Shown: positions 17,279 to 26,548 of the stretch, one piece after another | Numbering within the stretch: the stretch's first letter is position 1 | Layout of the letters: each line of letters starts with the position of its first letter | Origin: Cyanobium sp. FGCU6 | Lineage (GTDB): Bacteria > Cyanobacteriota > Cyanobacteriia > PCC-6307 > Cyanobiaceae | Direction of reading: 5' to 3' | NCBI GenBank assembly: GCA_024958655.1 | Contig: JANWUR010000015.1 | Location: forward strand, 34,264-98,263 | Length of the DNA: 64,000 nt | Program-made: the position numbers and the translations under genes | The notes under the pieces: generated by a model | The model's database searches: none | Told to the model about the DNA's origin: nothing | What the model saw: only the letters and a program-made list of their open reading frames with translations

Positions 17279-18844
17279 TCAGGGAAGCGTTGCCCAGTCG
17301 GCGGCGTTGAGGTCGGGGAACAGTCCGTCCTCGCGGCGCACCGCCGTCAGCCAGTCGTCCCGCAGGGGAGTGCCGCTCTCGATCGCCTGCATCAGCCGCC
17401 AGAAGCGATCGAGATGGCGGTGAATGCGCTCCCTGGCCAGCTCGGTGGTGGTGCCGGCCCGCAGGATGAAGCTCCAGTCGGAGCTCTGGGCCAGGAGGAG
17501 CTCACGGCCCGCCTGGGTGAGCCAGCTCCGCTGTTCCGTGCTGCCCACGCCGCGGTTCACCCTGCGCACCATCGCCCGGGCGGCCCGCTGCCATTCCGGC
17601 ACCACCCAGGCGTTCGTTTCATTCAGCCAGTAGTCGTGGTAGCCGCCACTGCCCCAGCTGGAAGGGGAGGGATGGCACACCTGCAGCGATCCCACCCCGT
17701 CGAGCACATCGCGCAGATGGGTGAAACTCACCCCGCAGGCTGGCCCCTGGCGGAACAGCTCCGCCAGGAAGGTCGGTCCCTCGAACCACCAGTGGCCGAA
17801 CAGCTCGGCATCGAACGGGGCCACCAGCAGCGGCGGCCGCTCGATCGTGGCCGCCAGGGTCTGCAACTGGCGGCTGCGCCCTTCCAGATAGTCGGCAGCG
17901 TGCTCCCGGATGCGCGCGGCGGCCACCGCCGGCGCGTAGGGCAGCTTGGCCTCCAGCGGCGAGCCCGGAGCGCTCACCCGATGCAGCTTCAGGCCGAGGG
18001 GGCGGCGGCTGCGGATCCCCTTCCCCTGCAGAACGTCCTCCGGCAGATCCCAGCCCAGGTCGCGGTGGAACTCGCGGTAAGCCCCATCTCCCGGATACCC
18101 CTGGCTGGCGCTCCACACCGGCAGGGTCGACTCACTGTCGCGGCCGAAGAAGGCCACACCGGCCGGCGAGCAGACCGGCGCGTAGACGCCGTAGCGGGGC
18201 CGGGGGAGGGCATGGAGCAGGCCATGGCCGTCGAGGAGGGTGTAGCGCAGGCCGCAGCTGGCGAGGGTGCGGTCGAGGCCCTCGTAGTAGGCGCATTCCG
18301 GCAACCAGATGCCCAGGGGGCGCTCCCCGAGCAGCCGCCGGTGCTCGCGGATGGCCGTGAGCAGCTGGGCCCGCACCGCCTCCGGACAGTCGCGCAGCAG
18401 GGGCAGGTAGCCGTGCGTGGCAGCGCAGGTGATCAGATCGACGATCCCGGAGCGCTGCAGCCGCTGGAAGCGGGGCAGCAGGTCGCCGCCGACGGCCTGC
18501 CAGCGGGCCAGCACAAGGCCCAGCTGGGTTTCCAGATGGCGGGCCGCCGGCGCAAGCTCCGCGGGGGCGAGGGCGAGCAATTCGATCCGCAGCTCCAGCC
18601 AGGGGGCGAAGCGGCGGTTGAGGTCGGCGTCGCTCAGCAGCGACAACAGGGTGGGGGAGAGTCCGAGCGTTAGGCGCGGCGTCTGGGCGGGATCGGCCGC
18701 GGCAGCCTCCAGCACCTCCAGCAGCGGCAGGTAGCACTCCTGAAGGGCCTGGAAGTACCAGTCCTCCTCCAGCGACCCGGGTTCCCCGCTGCGCACGTAG
18801 GGGAGGTGGGCGTGCAGCACCAGGGCCAGATCGCCCGAAGCCAT
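17279..18844 (-). CDS. Glycoside hydrolase family 57, probable 1,4-alpha-glucan branching enzyme
   Basis: The 521-residue protein opens with the GH57 signature LVLHAHLPYVR. It carries a catalytic glutamate in GIWLPECAY (Glu183) and the acid/base aspartate in APFDAELFGHWWFEG (Asp345). GH57 members of this length and layout are mostly cytoplasmic branching enzymes (AmyC/TK1436 type) acting on glycogen. Amylase or glucanotransferase activity cannot be excluded. There is no signal peptide. It diverges from the NYN gene at 18917. malQ elsewhere in the window (60598) acts on the same polymer. Confidence 0.8.
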   Translation of the reverse strand: MASGDLALVLHAHLPYVRSGEPGSLEEDWYFQALQECYLPLLEVLEAAAADPAQTPRLTLGLSPTLLSLLSDADLNRRFAPWLELRIELLALAPAELAPAARHLETQLGLVLARWQAVGGDLLPRFQRLQRSGIVDLITCAATHGYLPLLRDCPEAVRAQLLTAIREHRRLLGERPLGIWLPECAYYEGLDRTLASCGLRYTLLDGHGLLHALPRPRYGVYAPVCSPAGVAFFGRDSESTLPVWSASQGYPGDGAYREFHRDLGWDLPEDVLQGKGIRSRRPLGLKLHRVSAPGSPLEAKLPYAPAVAAARIREHAADYLEGRSRQLQTLAATIERPPLLVAPFDAELFGHWWFEGPTFLAELFRQGPACGVSFTHLRDVLDGVGSLQVCHPSPSSWGSGGYHDYWLNETNAWVVPEWQRAARAMVRRVNRGVGSTEQRSWLTQAGRELLLAQSSDWSFILRAGTTTELARERIHRHLDRFWRLMQAIESGTPLRDDWLTAVRREDGLFPDLNAADWATLP

Positions 18845-18916
18845 GGCCCTCCAGCGGCGATCGCACTGTAGGCGCAGCTTCTAGGGTGTTCGGAAGATCC
18901 GGTGGCCCCTCCTCCG

Positions 18917-19471
18917 ATGCAGCGGGTTCTGGCGGTCGATGGCCACAGCATGTTCTATGCCCAGCAGAAGATGGGCTGGTTCTTCGATCCGAGGCGGCTG
19001 CTGGAACTGGCGGCCGAGCCGGAGGGTACGGAGCTGGCCAGCGCCTTCTGGTACGCGGGCCTGAAGGATCCGTCGGATCAGCGGCCGTTCCGCGATGCGC
19101 TCACCAGCCTGGGCTTCACGGTGCGCACCCGCCCTCTGAGGGAGCTTCAGCCCGCCGGCGGCGGTTCGCCGAGCGAGGGCGAAGGGCGACAGTTCGCCCG
19201 CGCCAACCTCGACGTGGAGATCGCCATCGACCTGATGGCGGTGGCCCATCGCTGCCAGGAGGTATGGCTGCTCAGCGGCAGCCGCGATCTCGAGCGGCTG
19301 GTGGAGGTGCTGCGGGCCCGGGGCCTGCGGATCGTGCTGCTCAGCACCGATGGCATGGTGGCCCGGGAGTTGCGCAACGCGGCCGATCGCTTCGTGGATC
19401 TGGCGTCCCTGCGGCCGCGGCTGGAGCGCTCCGAGGCCCTGCAGGCCCCGGTGTTCAGCCGCAATCACTGA
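18917..19471 (+). CDS. NYN-domain (LabA/DUF88-like) putative ribonuclease
   Basis: This is a single NYN/PIN-fold domain of 184 residues. The N-terminal VLAVDGHSMFYAQ supplies the first metal-binding aspartate, EIAIDLMAVA the middle one, and WLLSGSRDLERLVEVLRARG the last. Acidic residues in these places are the expected metal site of NYN nucleases. ATG 18917 is preferred over a GTG at 18902. LabA, a relative in Synechococcus elongatus, takes part in clock-output feedback, but similarity at domain level does not establish that role here. Confidence 0.7.
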   Translation: MQRVLAVDGHSMFYAQQKMGWFFDPRRLLELAAEPEGTELASAFWYAGLKDPSDQRPFRDALTSLGFTVRTRPLRELQPAGGGSPSEGEGRQFARANLDVEIAIDLMAVAHRCQEVWLLSGSRDLERLVEVLRARGLRIVLLSTDGMVARELRNAADRFVDLASLRPRLERSEALQAPVFSRNH

Positions 19472-19540
19472 GGCGCGGACCCGGGGCGGGGCTGGCCCTA
19501 GGATACTGCTTACTCATAGTCATTTCGCTTAGGCATTCCG

Positions 19541-21166
19541 ATGGCCCGCGATCCCGGTCGGGTACTGATCTTCGACACCACGCTCCGCGATGGCGAACAG
19601 TCGCCCGGCGCCAGCCTGAACCTCGAGGAGAAGCTGGCCATCGCCCAGCAGCTTGCCCGTCTCGGCGTCGACATCATCGAAGCCGGCTTCCCCTTCGCCA
19701 GCTCCGGCGATTTCAACGCCGTGCAGCGCATCGCCGCCAGCGTCGGCACCCCGGACGGCCCGGTGATCTGCGGCCTCGCCCGCGCCGCCGCCGGCGACAT
19801 CAAGGCCTGCGCCGAGGCGGTCGCCCCCGCCGCCCGCCGCCGCATCCACACCTTCATCGCCACCAGCGACATCCATCTCGAGCACAAGCTGCGCAAGAGC
19901 CGCGCTGAGGTGCTCACCATCACCCGCGAGATGGTGGCCTACGCCCGCTCCCTCGTCGACGACGTCGAGTTCTCCTGCGAGGACGCCGGCCGCAGCGATC
20001 CGGCGTACATGCATCAGGTGATCGAGGCGGCGATCGAAGCCGGCGCCACCACGATCAACATCCCCGACACCGTGGGTTATGCCACCCCGGCGGAATTCGG
20101 CGCGCTGATCGCCGGCATCAATGCCGCCGTGCCCAACATCGATCGCGCCGTGATCTCCGTGCACGGCCACAATGACCTCGGCCTGGCGGTGGCCAACTTC
20201 CTGGAGGCTGTGAAAAACGGCGCCCGCCAGCTCGAGTGCACGGTCAACGGCATCGGCGAGCGGGCCGGCAACGCCTCGCTCGAGGAGCTGGTGATGGCGC
20301 TGCACGTGCGCCGCAGCTATTTCAATCCCTTTCTCGGCCGGCCGGCCGACAGCAGTGAGCCGCTCACCGGCGTGCGCACCGAGGAAATCACCAAGACCTC
20401 CCGCCTGGTGAGCAACCTCACCGGCATGGCGGTGCAGCCCAATAAGGCGATCGTGGGGGCCAACGCCTTCGCCCACGAATCCGGCATCCACCAGGACGGC
20501 GTGCTCAAGAACCGCCTCACCTACGAGATCATCGATGCGCGCACCGTCGGCCTCACAGACAACCGCATCTCGCTGGGCAAGCTCTCCGGCCGCAGCGCCT
20601 TCCGAGCCCGACTCGAGGAACTGGGCTACAGCCTCGAAGGGGAGGATCTCAACGACGCCTTCATCCGCTTCAAGGAGCTCGCCGACCGCAAGCGGGAGAT
20701 CACCGACCGGGATCTCGAGGCGATCGTCAGCGAGCAGGTGCAGCAGCAGGGGGCAGCCACCTTTGTGCTCAAGGGCGTGCAGGTGAGCACCGGCACCGGC
20801 CTGCGGCCCACCGCCACCGTCACCCTCGCCGGTCCCGATGGCGAAGAGCGCACCGAAGCGGCGCTCGGCACCGGCCCGGTGGATGCCGTCTGCCAGGCCC
20901 TCAACCGCCTGGCCGGTGTCCCCAACGAACTGATCGAGTTCAGCGTCAAATCGGTCACCGAGGGCATCGACGCCATGGGTGAGGTGACGATCCGCCTGCG
21001 GGCAGGCGGCGTGCTCTATTCCGGCCATTCCGCCGACACCGACATCGTCGTGGCGGCGGCTCAGGCCTTCGTGAATGCCCTCAACCGCCTGGTGGCCGGC
21101 AGCCAGCGCGCCCCCCTGCATCCGCAGAAGACCCCCCTGCCGCTGGCCGATCTGCCGCGGGTATGA
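19541..21166 (+). CDS. leuA: 2-isopropylmalate synthase
   Basis: This enzyme makes the first committed step of leucine synthesis, condensing acetyl-CoA with 2-oxoisovalerate. The 541 residues hold the N-terminal TIM barrel with [13 protein letters not shown], the metal-binding HGHNDLG (201-207), [13 protein letters not shown] and the C-terminal LeuA regulatory domain (about 400-520), where leucine feedback inhibition acts in the family. The start is ATG 19541. A short membrane protein is coupled to its stop (ATGA), and the upstream 70 bases hold an AT-richer stretch suitable for a promoter. Confidence 0.95.
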   Translation: MARDPGRVLIFDTTLRDGEQSPGASLNLEEKLAIAQQLARLGVDIIEAGFPFASSGDFNAVQRIAASVGTPDGPVICGLARAAAGDIKACAEAVAPAARRRIHTFIATSDIHLEHKLRKSRAEVLTITREMVAYARSLVDDVEFSCEDAGRSDPAYMHQVIEAAIEAGATTINIPDTVGYATPAEFGALIAGINAAVPNIDRAVISVHGHNDLGLAVANFLEAVKNGARQLECTVNGIGERAGNASLEELVMALHVRRSYFNPFLGRPADSSEPLTGVRTEEITKTSRLVSNLTGMAVQPNKAIVGANAFAHESGIHQDGVLKNRLTYEIIDARTVGLTDNRISLGKLSGRSAFRARLEELGYSLEGEDLNDAFIRFKELADRKREITDRDLEAIVSEQVQQQGAATFVLKGVQVSTGTGLRPTATVTLAGPDGEERTEAALGTGPVDAVCQALNRLAGVPNELIEFSVKSVTEGIDAMGEVTIRLRAGGVLYSGHSADTDIVVAAAQAFVNALNRLVAGSQRAPLHPQKTPLPLADLPRV

Positions 21167-21615
21167 CCATGAGCCGTGCGCTGCGTCAGCTGCTCCTCAG
21201 GGGCTTTGGCCTGCTGCGCTGGCTGATCTGGGTCGTGGGCCTGGGCTTTCTGTTGCTCGAGGCGCGCGAGCTCACGGCCCAGAGGCAACTGACGCAGATC
21301 ACGGTCTTCGCGGTGCTGTTCCTGGTGGCGAGCTTCCAGCTCAGCACGGCGCGCTTCCTGGTGACGGGCCCTGATGCAGGCGAGGCCCCGACCGTTCTGC
21401 AGAGCGCCCTGGCGATGTTCGCCGCCTCGCTGTTCTCGGTCCTCGATGGCGCCCTCGATCAGATCTTCGTCCTGCTGCCCGCCGGCGCAGCGGGCAGTGC
21501 GGCGCCTCTCCTGCATCTCCTGAACTGGGCCGTCAATCTTGTCTGTGTGGTTCTCGCCCTGGCCTCGATCGAGTTGTTCCTCGCCACGCTGCGCCGTCTG
21601 ATCGCCCGCTTCTGA
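21163..21615 (+). CDS. Small four-helix membrane protein, unassigned
   Basis: The 150-residue protein has about four hydrophobic segments (about 18-32, 45-62, 83-103, 118-138) with charged connecting loops. Its ATG overlaps the leuA stop (ATGA), so it is almost certainly translated from the leuA transcript. No family motif is recognised and no leucine-related function can be inferred beyond the linkage. The arginine-rich tail (LRRLIARF) would lie in the cytoplasm by the positive-inside rule. Confidence 0.7.
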   Translation: MTMSRALRQLLLRGFGLLRWLIWVVGLGFLLLEARELTAQRQLTQITVFAVLFLVASFQLSTARFLVTGPDAGEAPTVLQSALAMFAASLFSVLDGALDQIFVLLPAGAAGSAAPLLHLLNWAVNLVCVVLALASIELFLATLRRLIARF

Positions 21616-21766
21616 AGCCGCACGGCAGGCTTTGGGTCTTCTCGCGAGGCTGCACTTCCCCGAGCTGGGGGCAGAGCCGCCCACCGGTACCGATCGTCAG
21701 CGACGCCGCCAGGGTTGCCGGACATGCGCAGCGGAACGATCCAGCGCTTCGCAGCAGGTCTCAGCC

Positions 21767-22864
21767 TCAGGCCTGGGAGGGGCCAGAGCCCTGGGCAGGG
21801 CCTGCGGCCACATCCAGCTCAGCCAGCTCCGTCGCCGCTCCGCAGGCAGGGCAGTAGGGATAGAAGGCCGGGTGGTGGTGCTCGCAGCGCTGGCAGTGGG
21901 TCTGGATGCGCAGCCCGCAGTGCATGCAGAAGTCGGGCAGCGGGGCACCGGCCCCGGCGAGCGAGCGTTCGCAGCTGGGGCACTGGCGCCGGGCCAGGCT
22001 CTGCAGCGCCTTCTCATAGCGGATCTGCTGCAGACGTTCCTGCTGGGGGGCCTGCTGTTCTGATTGCTTGCGCTGCAGATAGGCCCGCAGCCAGCGCATC
22101 AGCGCCCGGCCGCCCAGGTAGGTGAGCAGCGCGCCGATGCCGTAGCGGATGTAGGCGCCGAAGCTGGGCAGGTAGGGCACCAGTTCCACAAAGAAGGCGA
22201 ACAGGGCGAATAGCAGGAAGCCCCACACGAAGGGCCACTGCTCACCGCCGCGATGGCGTCGGAACAGGTGCACCGACAGCGCCAGAACGGGCAGCACAAA
22301 TCCCAGACGGATCAGGAAGGCAGTCCATTGATGGCGGCTGAGGGCCTGTGCATACGCCTGCTGACCGCGGCGCTCCAGATCCGTGCGCTTTCGTTGCAGC
22401 GGCTCCAGACGGGCCTGCAGCGCCTGCTGCCGCTGCTCCAGCTGCCGTTGCTGCTCGGCCAGCTGGCGTTCCTGCTCCAGCCAGGCGTCGAGCTGGCGGG
22501 CCCGCTGCAGCACCTCGGGGTTCTGATCGCTCTGGGCGGTCACCGCCCGGGCCGCTCGCCAGGTCTCGAAGCTCTGGCGCTCGCGCTGCAGATTCTCCTG
22601 GGCAACGCCACGCCGGCGCCCCAACTCGCCGATCTCCACCTGCAGCCGTTGCCGCTGCTCCTGCAGCGGAGCGATGCCCTCCTGCACGCTCCGCAGGGCT
22701 GAATCCTGGCGGAACTGGGCGAGTTGCGGCGCCCGGCTGAGCAGGGGCAGATCGGCGATCAGGCTGGCGCCCACCTGGATCAGGAACCAGGCGAACAGCA
22801 CGGCGATCGTCCACTGACCGGCGCGCACCAGCCGTTCGGGGCCGCGGGATGGGCTGAGCATCAT
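21767..22864 (-). CDS. Membrane coiled-coil protein with double zinc ribbon
   Basis: The 365 residues comprise one N-terminal span (about 15-37), a long Gln/Arg-rich coiled coil (about 50-170), two further spans (about 185-250) and a C-terminal pair of zinc ribbons. The ribbons contain CPSC, CMHC, CQRC and CPAC. The spans would leave both coiled coil and ribbons accessible to soluble partners, on sides that depend on topology. ATG 22864 (or the adjacent ATG 22861) is chosen; the longer frame overlaps the divergent permease region. No function is recognised. A scaffold or sensor role is only a guess. Confidence 0.6.
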   Translation of the reverse strand: MMLSPSRGPERLVRAGQWTIAVLFAWFLIQVGASLIADLPLLSRAPQLAQFRQDSALRSVQEGIAPLQEQRQRLQVEIGELGRRRGVAQENLQRERQSFETWRAARAVTAQSDQNPEVLQRARQLDAWLEQERQLAEQQRQLEQRQQALQARLEPLQRKRTDLERRGQQAYAQALSRHQWTAFLIRLGFVLPVLALSVHLFRRHRGGEQWPFVWGFLLFALFAFFVELVPYLPSFGAYIRYGIGALLTYLGGRALMRWLRAYLQRKQSEQQAPQQERLQQIRYEKALQSLARRQCPSCERSLAGAGAPLPDFCMHCGLRIQTHCQRCEHHHPAFYPYCPACGAATELAELDVAAGPAQGSGPSQA

Positions 22865-22971
22865 GGTGAAGCGACAACCCATGCTGATCAGCGCTGCCGC
22901 CTGGGTCACCCCGTCCTCTCCCCTCCCACCACCCGCAGGCAGCAGACTGGCCGGTGCAGCCTCCCTGCGCC

Positions 22972-23820
22972 ATGGCCCCGTCCGGCACCCGCCCACCCCG
23001 CTCGCCGTTGGCCACCGCGCTGCAGCTGGCGGCCCTGCTGCTGGTGGCGGTGCTGATGCTCCTGCCGCTGCTGTGGCTGGTGAGCACCTCGCTCAAGGGG
23101 CCCGCCGAGGACATCTTCACCAGCCCGCCGGCGCTGCTGCCCGCCCAGCCCAGCCTGGAGGCCTACGGCCGCCTGTTCGCCGCCCATCCGATCGGCAGCT
23201 ATCTGCTCAACAGCACGATCGTCAGCGCCCTGGCGGTGCTGGCCAACCTGCTGTTCTGCTCCCTGGCGGCCTACCCCCTGGCCCGGCTGCGCTTCGCCGG
23301 CCGCGGACTGGTGCTGGCGCTGGTGGTGGCCACGATCCTGATCCCCTTCCAGGTGGTGATGATCCCCCTCTATCTGCTGATGGTGCAGATCGGGCTGCGC
23401 AACACCCTCTGGGCGCTGATCCTGCCCCAGGCCGCCACCGCCTTCGGCATCTTCCTCCTGCGCCAGAGTTTTCTGGCGGTGCCGGTGGAGCTGGAGGAGG
23501 CGGCCCGCATCGATGGCTGTTCGCCGCTGGGGGAATGGTGGAACGTGATGCTGCCGGCGGCCCGGGCCGATCTGATCACCCTGGCGATGTTCGTGTTCAT
23601 CGGCACCTGGAGTGATTTCCTCTGGCCGCTGATCATTCTCGACGACCCCGGCCTCTACACCCTGCCGCTGGGCCTCCAGCAGCTCGCCAGCAGCTTCTCG
23701 CTCGACTGGCGCCTGGTGGCCGCCGGTTCGGTGGTGTCGATCCTGCCGGTGCTGCTGCTGTTCGTGCTGCTGCAGCGGTTCATCCTGCCCAGCGCCAGCG
23801 GCGATGCGGTGAAGGGCTGA
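22972..23820 (+). CDS. Carbohydrate ABC transporter permease (MalG/UgpE family), orphan
   Basis: The 282 residues have six membrane spans and the EAA loop VELEEAARIDGCSPLGEWW, diagnostic of sugar-type permeases of the MalG/UgpE/GgtD group. The start is ATG 22972; a GTG 18 bases upstream is possible. No binding protein, partner permease or sugar-type ATPase is encoded nearby. It must therefore assemble with components encoded elsewhere or be a remnant. The reading frame is intact and shows no decay. Confidence 0.8.
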   Translation: MAPSGTRPPRSPLATALQLAALLLVAVLMLLPLLWLVSTSLKGPAEDIFTSPPALLPAQPSLEAYGRLFAAHPIGSYLLNSTIVSALAVLANLLFCSLAAYPLARLRFAGRGLVLALVVATILIPFQVVMIPLYLLMVQIGLRNTLWALILPQAATAFGIFLLRQSFLAVPVELEEAARIDGCSPLGEWWNVMLPAARADLITLAMFVFIGTWSDFLWPLIILDDPGLYTLPLGLQQLASSFSLDWRLVAAGSVVSILPVLLLFVLLQRFILPSASGDAVKG

Positions 23821-23830
23821 GGCAGAGCGC

Positions 23831-24682
23831 TCATGCCGGGCCGTCACCCGGGAACAGCTTGCGCAGCCAGGCGGCCATCGCCGTGTTCACCGCCAGCAGA
23901 TCCGCCACCGGCTGGTCGGTGAACGGCAGGGTGGGCAGGTAGCCGTCGGGGCCGAACTCCGGCGTGAGGGTCAGCCGGGCTCGCCCGCGGCGGCGCTGGT
24001 CGGCGGCGAACAGCTCCCAGCAGGCCCGGTGGGCCGCCAGCGCCTGCGCATGTTCCGGGGCGAAAGGATGGCTCACCTGCGGACCCTGGGCATGGCCCAC
24101 CCGGGCATGGATGTGGTCCACCCGGGCGGCGATCGCCAGGATCGGCTCGAGATCCGGGGTCATCAGCCGTTCCGTGGCCACGCACCAGTGGCTGAGGTCG
24201 GCCGTGAGGCGCAGGCTGGGGAAGGCCTCCAGCCACCGGCCGATCCGCCAGGGATCGCTGAGGCTGCGGGAGCGGTGGGTCTCGACGCTCACCGGCAGCC
24301 CGCTGCTCTCCACCAGCGCCAGGGCCCGCCAGAAGAACGCCTGCTGCCGCTCCCACGGCCAGCTGTCGCTGCCGGTGATCAGCGTCACCTGCAGGGGATC
24401 GAGCGCTGCGCACCCCTCCAGCTGCTCCGCCAGTTCCCAGAGGTGCTGCTCCGGCGTTCGCGCCAGATCGGGCACGTAGTCGCCGCCGCTCACGAGTTCC
24501 ACCACCAGCGCCAGGCCGGCGTCGGCCAGGCGGGCCGCCACCTCCGGCAGCGGCAGGGCGGCCAGGGCAGGGTGGCGCAGGTTGGCCTCGAGCCCGTCGA
24601 AGCCGTGGCGCCGCGCCCGCGTGATCGCCTCCTCCAGGCTGCCGGCGAAGCCCCAGAGGCTGGTCAGCAGAACCGTTTCCAT
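23831..24682 (-). CDS. Sugar phosphate isomerase/epimerase-like TIM-barrel protein
   Basis: The 283-residue protein belongs to the AP-endonuclease-2 / xylose-isomerase-like superfamily. It shows alternating strands and helices, a glutamate in VSVETHRSR and metal-ligand candidates in LTADLSHWCVA, VDHIHARVGHAQ and TLTPEFGPDGYLP. ATG 24682 is used because the upstream extension is low-complexity. It diverges from the guanidine operon, and the riboswitch lies in the shared 250-base gap but points the other way. The substrate is unknown. Confidence 0.7.
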   Translation of the reverse strand: METVLLTSLWGFAGSLEEAITRARRHGFDGLEANLRHPALAALPLPEVAARLADAGLALVVELVSGGDYVPDLARTPEQHLWELAEQLEGCAALDPLQVTLITGSDSWPWERQQAFFWRALALVESSGLPVSVETHRSRSLSDPWRIGRWLEAFPSLRLTADLSHWCVATERLMTPDLEPILAIAARVDHIHARVGHAQGPQVSHPFAPEHAQALAAHRACWELFAADQRRRGRARLTLTPEFGPDGYLPTLPFTDQPVADLLAVNTAMAAWLRKLFPGDGPA

Positions 24683-24779
24683 GGCACGAAGGTGAGGCGC
24701 CGGCACGTTCGCCGGCATGGGCCTGTGGTTCGGTAGCGCTCGGCACAGGGGGGGCGCCGCGGAGCGCCGAAGATCCAAC

Positions 24780-24906
24780 AGCGGAAGCAGTTCCTAGGGT
24801 TCCGACCCCGATCCGGCCCTGCCGGCGTGGTGCCTGGTCCGAGAGGAGCTCACCGGTGCCTGCGGGTGTCCGGTTGCACGGAGGGATAAAAGCCCGGGAG
24901 ACCGCT
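24780..24906 (+). ncRNA. Guanidine-I (ykkC class) riboswitch
   Basis: The 5' conserved CTAGGGTTCCG (24794-24804), the internal CTGGTCCGAGAG (24834-24845) and the 3' conserved block ACGGAGGGATAAAAGCCCGG (24879-24898) occur in the order and spacing of the ykkC subtype-1 aptamer. AGCGG at 24780-24784 can pair with CCGCT at 24902-24906 to close P1. It ends 26 bases before the gdmH start. In this class guanidine binding normally turns expression on. I see no terminator hairpin with a T-run between aptamer and ATG, so control may act on translation or use a less obvious structure. Confidence 0.92.
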
Positions 24907-24932
24907 CACCCCCACCTCCTGCCCTTCCCCCC

Positions 24933-26123
24933 ATGAGCGAAGCCTCCGGCCCTGCTGGCGCATTCGATCGCCGCTTCGCCGGCGAGGGCGCCGCCGCCCT
25001 CGAGAAGGAGGCCCGGCTTCCCCTCACCGGCTGGCAGCAGGAGGTGGAGCAGGGCCACCGCTACGGCCTTGAAGCCGCCGAGAGCATCGTCGACCGGCGC
25101 ATCTCCACCTTCTCGCGCGGCGAGCTGCCCCATTTCGCGGGCATCAACACGTTCATGAAGGCGCCCTACATCGAGGATGTGAACCGCGTCGGCGAGTTCG
25201 ATGTGGCGATCGTGGGCGTGCCCCACGATTCCGGCACCACCTACCGCCCCGGCACCCGCTTCGGTCCTCAGGGCATCCGCCGCATCTCCGCTCTCTACAC
25301 GCCCTACAACTACGAGATGGGCGTGGATCTGCGCGAGCAGATCACCCTCTGCGATGTGGGCGACATCTTCACGATCCCCGCCAACAACGAGAAGAGCTTC
25401 GATCAGATTTCCAAGGGCATCGCCCACGTGTTCGCCAGCGGCGCCTTCCCGATCATCCTCGGCGGCGACCACTCGATCGGCTTCCCCACCGTGCGCGGCG
25501 TCTGCCGCCATCTGGGCGACAGGAAGGTGGGCATCATCCACTTCGACCGCCATGTCGACACCCAGGAGATCGACCTCGACGAGCGCATGCACACCTGCCC
25601 CTGGTTCCATGCCACCAACATGGCCAATGCTCCGGCCGAGAACCTGGTGCAGCTGGGCATCGGCGGTTGGCAGGTCCCCCGCGAAGGCGTGAAGGTGTGC
25701 CGGGAGCGGGGCACCAACGTGCTCACGGTCACCGACATCTGCGACATGGGGCTGGAGGCGGCCGCGCACTACGCGATCGAGCGCGCCACCGACGGCACCG
25801 ACTGCGTCTACATCTCCTTCGACATCGACTGCATCGACGCCGGTTTCGTGCCCGGCACCGGCTGGCCTGAACCCGGCGGTCTGCTGCCGCGCGAGGCGCT
25901 CAAGCTGCTGGAGCTGATCGTGCGCAACGTGCCGGTGTGCGGGCTGGAGGTGGTGGAGGTGTCGCCCCCCTACGACATCAGCGACATGACCTCGCTGATG
26001 GCCACCCGCGTGATCTGCGACACCATGGCCCACCTGGTGGTGAGCGGTCAGCTGCCGAGGAAGCAGAAGCCCGCCTGGATCAGCGACGTCTGCAACATGA
26101 ACGTCGATCGCCAGTGGAGGTGA
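24933..26123 (+). CDS. gdmH: Guanidine hydrolase (ureohydrolase family, nickel type)
   Basis: This 396-residue ureohydrolase-fold enzyme hydrolyses guanidine to urea and ammonium in the GdmH subfamily. The dinuclear metal ligands are visible: GGDHS (His180), the variant FDRHVDTQE (Asp205, His207, Asp209) and SFDIDCID (Asp297, Asp299). The N-terminal extension and the DRHVDTQE and VPGTGWPEPGG wording match cyanobacterial guanidinase rather than ordinary agmatinase. The riboswitch upstream and the HypA/HypB-like genes 3 bases downstream support this strongly. No Shine-Dalgarno is visible before ATG 24933; the region is pyrimidine-rich. Confidence 0.93.
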   Translation: MSEASGPAGAFDRRFAGEGAAALEKEARLPLTGWQQEVEQGHRYGLEAAESIVDRRISTFSRGELPHFAGINTFMKAPYIEDVNRVGEFDVAIVGVPHDSGTTYRPGTRFGPQGIRRISALYTPYNYEMGVDLREQITLCDVGDIFTIPANNEKSFDQISKGIAHVFASGAFPIILGGDHSIGFPTVRGVCRHLGDRKVGIIHFDRHVDTQEIDLDERMHTCPWFHATNMANAPAENLVQLGIGGWQVPREGVKVCRERGTNVLTVTDICDMGLEAAAHYAIERATDGTDCVYISFDIDCIDAGFVPGTGWPEPGGLLPREALKLLELIVRNVPVCGLEVVEVSPPYDISDMTSLMATRVICDTMAHLVVSGQLPRKQKPAWISDVCNMNVDRQWR

Positions 26124-26126
26124 GCC

Positions 26127-26543
26127 ATGCATGAAGTCGACATGACCAGGTGCCTGCTGCTCTCCATGGGCGAATGGAAGCAGCAGCATGCGCCCCGCCA
26201 GCCTCGGGTCAGCACGGTGCATCTGCAGGTGGGTGCCTTCACCTGCGTTGAACCCGACCAGCTGGTGTTCACCTGGGAGGCGGCGGTGCAGGGCAGCTGG
26301 CTCGCCGGCGCCCGGCTGGCGATCGAGCCGGTGCCGCTGCTGGGCCGCTGCGTGCTGTGCTCCTCCACCTATGCCCCCCTGCAGGAGCAGGGCTACCGCT
26401 CCCCCTGCTGCAACCACCCGATGGAGGAGATCGTCAGCGGCCGCGAGCTGCGCATCCGCTCGGTGGAGTACGCCCTCGACGATCCGCCCGCCAACGCCTC
26501 CCTTCCCTCGTCGTCCACCTCCACCTGCGTGCCCTGCGCCTGA
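26127..26543 (+). CDS. ghaA: HypA-like nickel chaperone for guanidine hydrolase
   Basis: The 138-residue HypA-fold protein begins MHEVDM, giving the N-terminal His2-Glu3 pair that binds nickel in HypA. A zinc-binding part follows: CVLC (near 76-79), then CC near residue 94, where standard HypA has a second CxxC, so the zinc site is altered. The Ser/Thr-rich tail with two extra cysteines is unusual. No hydrogenase genes are near, and the gene sits 3 bases after gdmH, so its client should be GdmH rather than hydrogenase. Confidence 0.85.
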   Translation: MHEVDMTRCLLLSMGEWKQQHAPRQPRVSTVHLQVGAFTCVEPDQLVFTWEAAVQGSWLAGARLAIEPVPLLGRCVLCSSTYAPLQEQGYRSPCCNHPMEEIVSGRELRIRSVEYALDDPPANASLPSSSTSTCVPCA

Positions 26544-26548
26544 GACCG

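Noticed and set aside
19529..21121. A 530-codon open frame on the minus strand
   Set aside because: It lies entirely opposite leuA and has a low-complexity Gly/Ala/Asp/Glu/Val composition typical of antisense frames in GC-rich genes.
24933..26123. Agmatinase or arginase assignment
   Set aside because: The riboswitch, the nickel-chaperone genes, the DRHVDTQE variant and the importer all favour guanidine hydrolase.
24906..26417. A 503-codon minus-strand frame over gdmH and ghaA
   Set aside because: It is antisense to the recognised hydrolase; its product is repetitive in Val, Ala, Asp and His.
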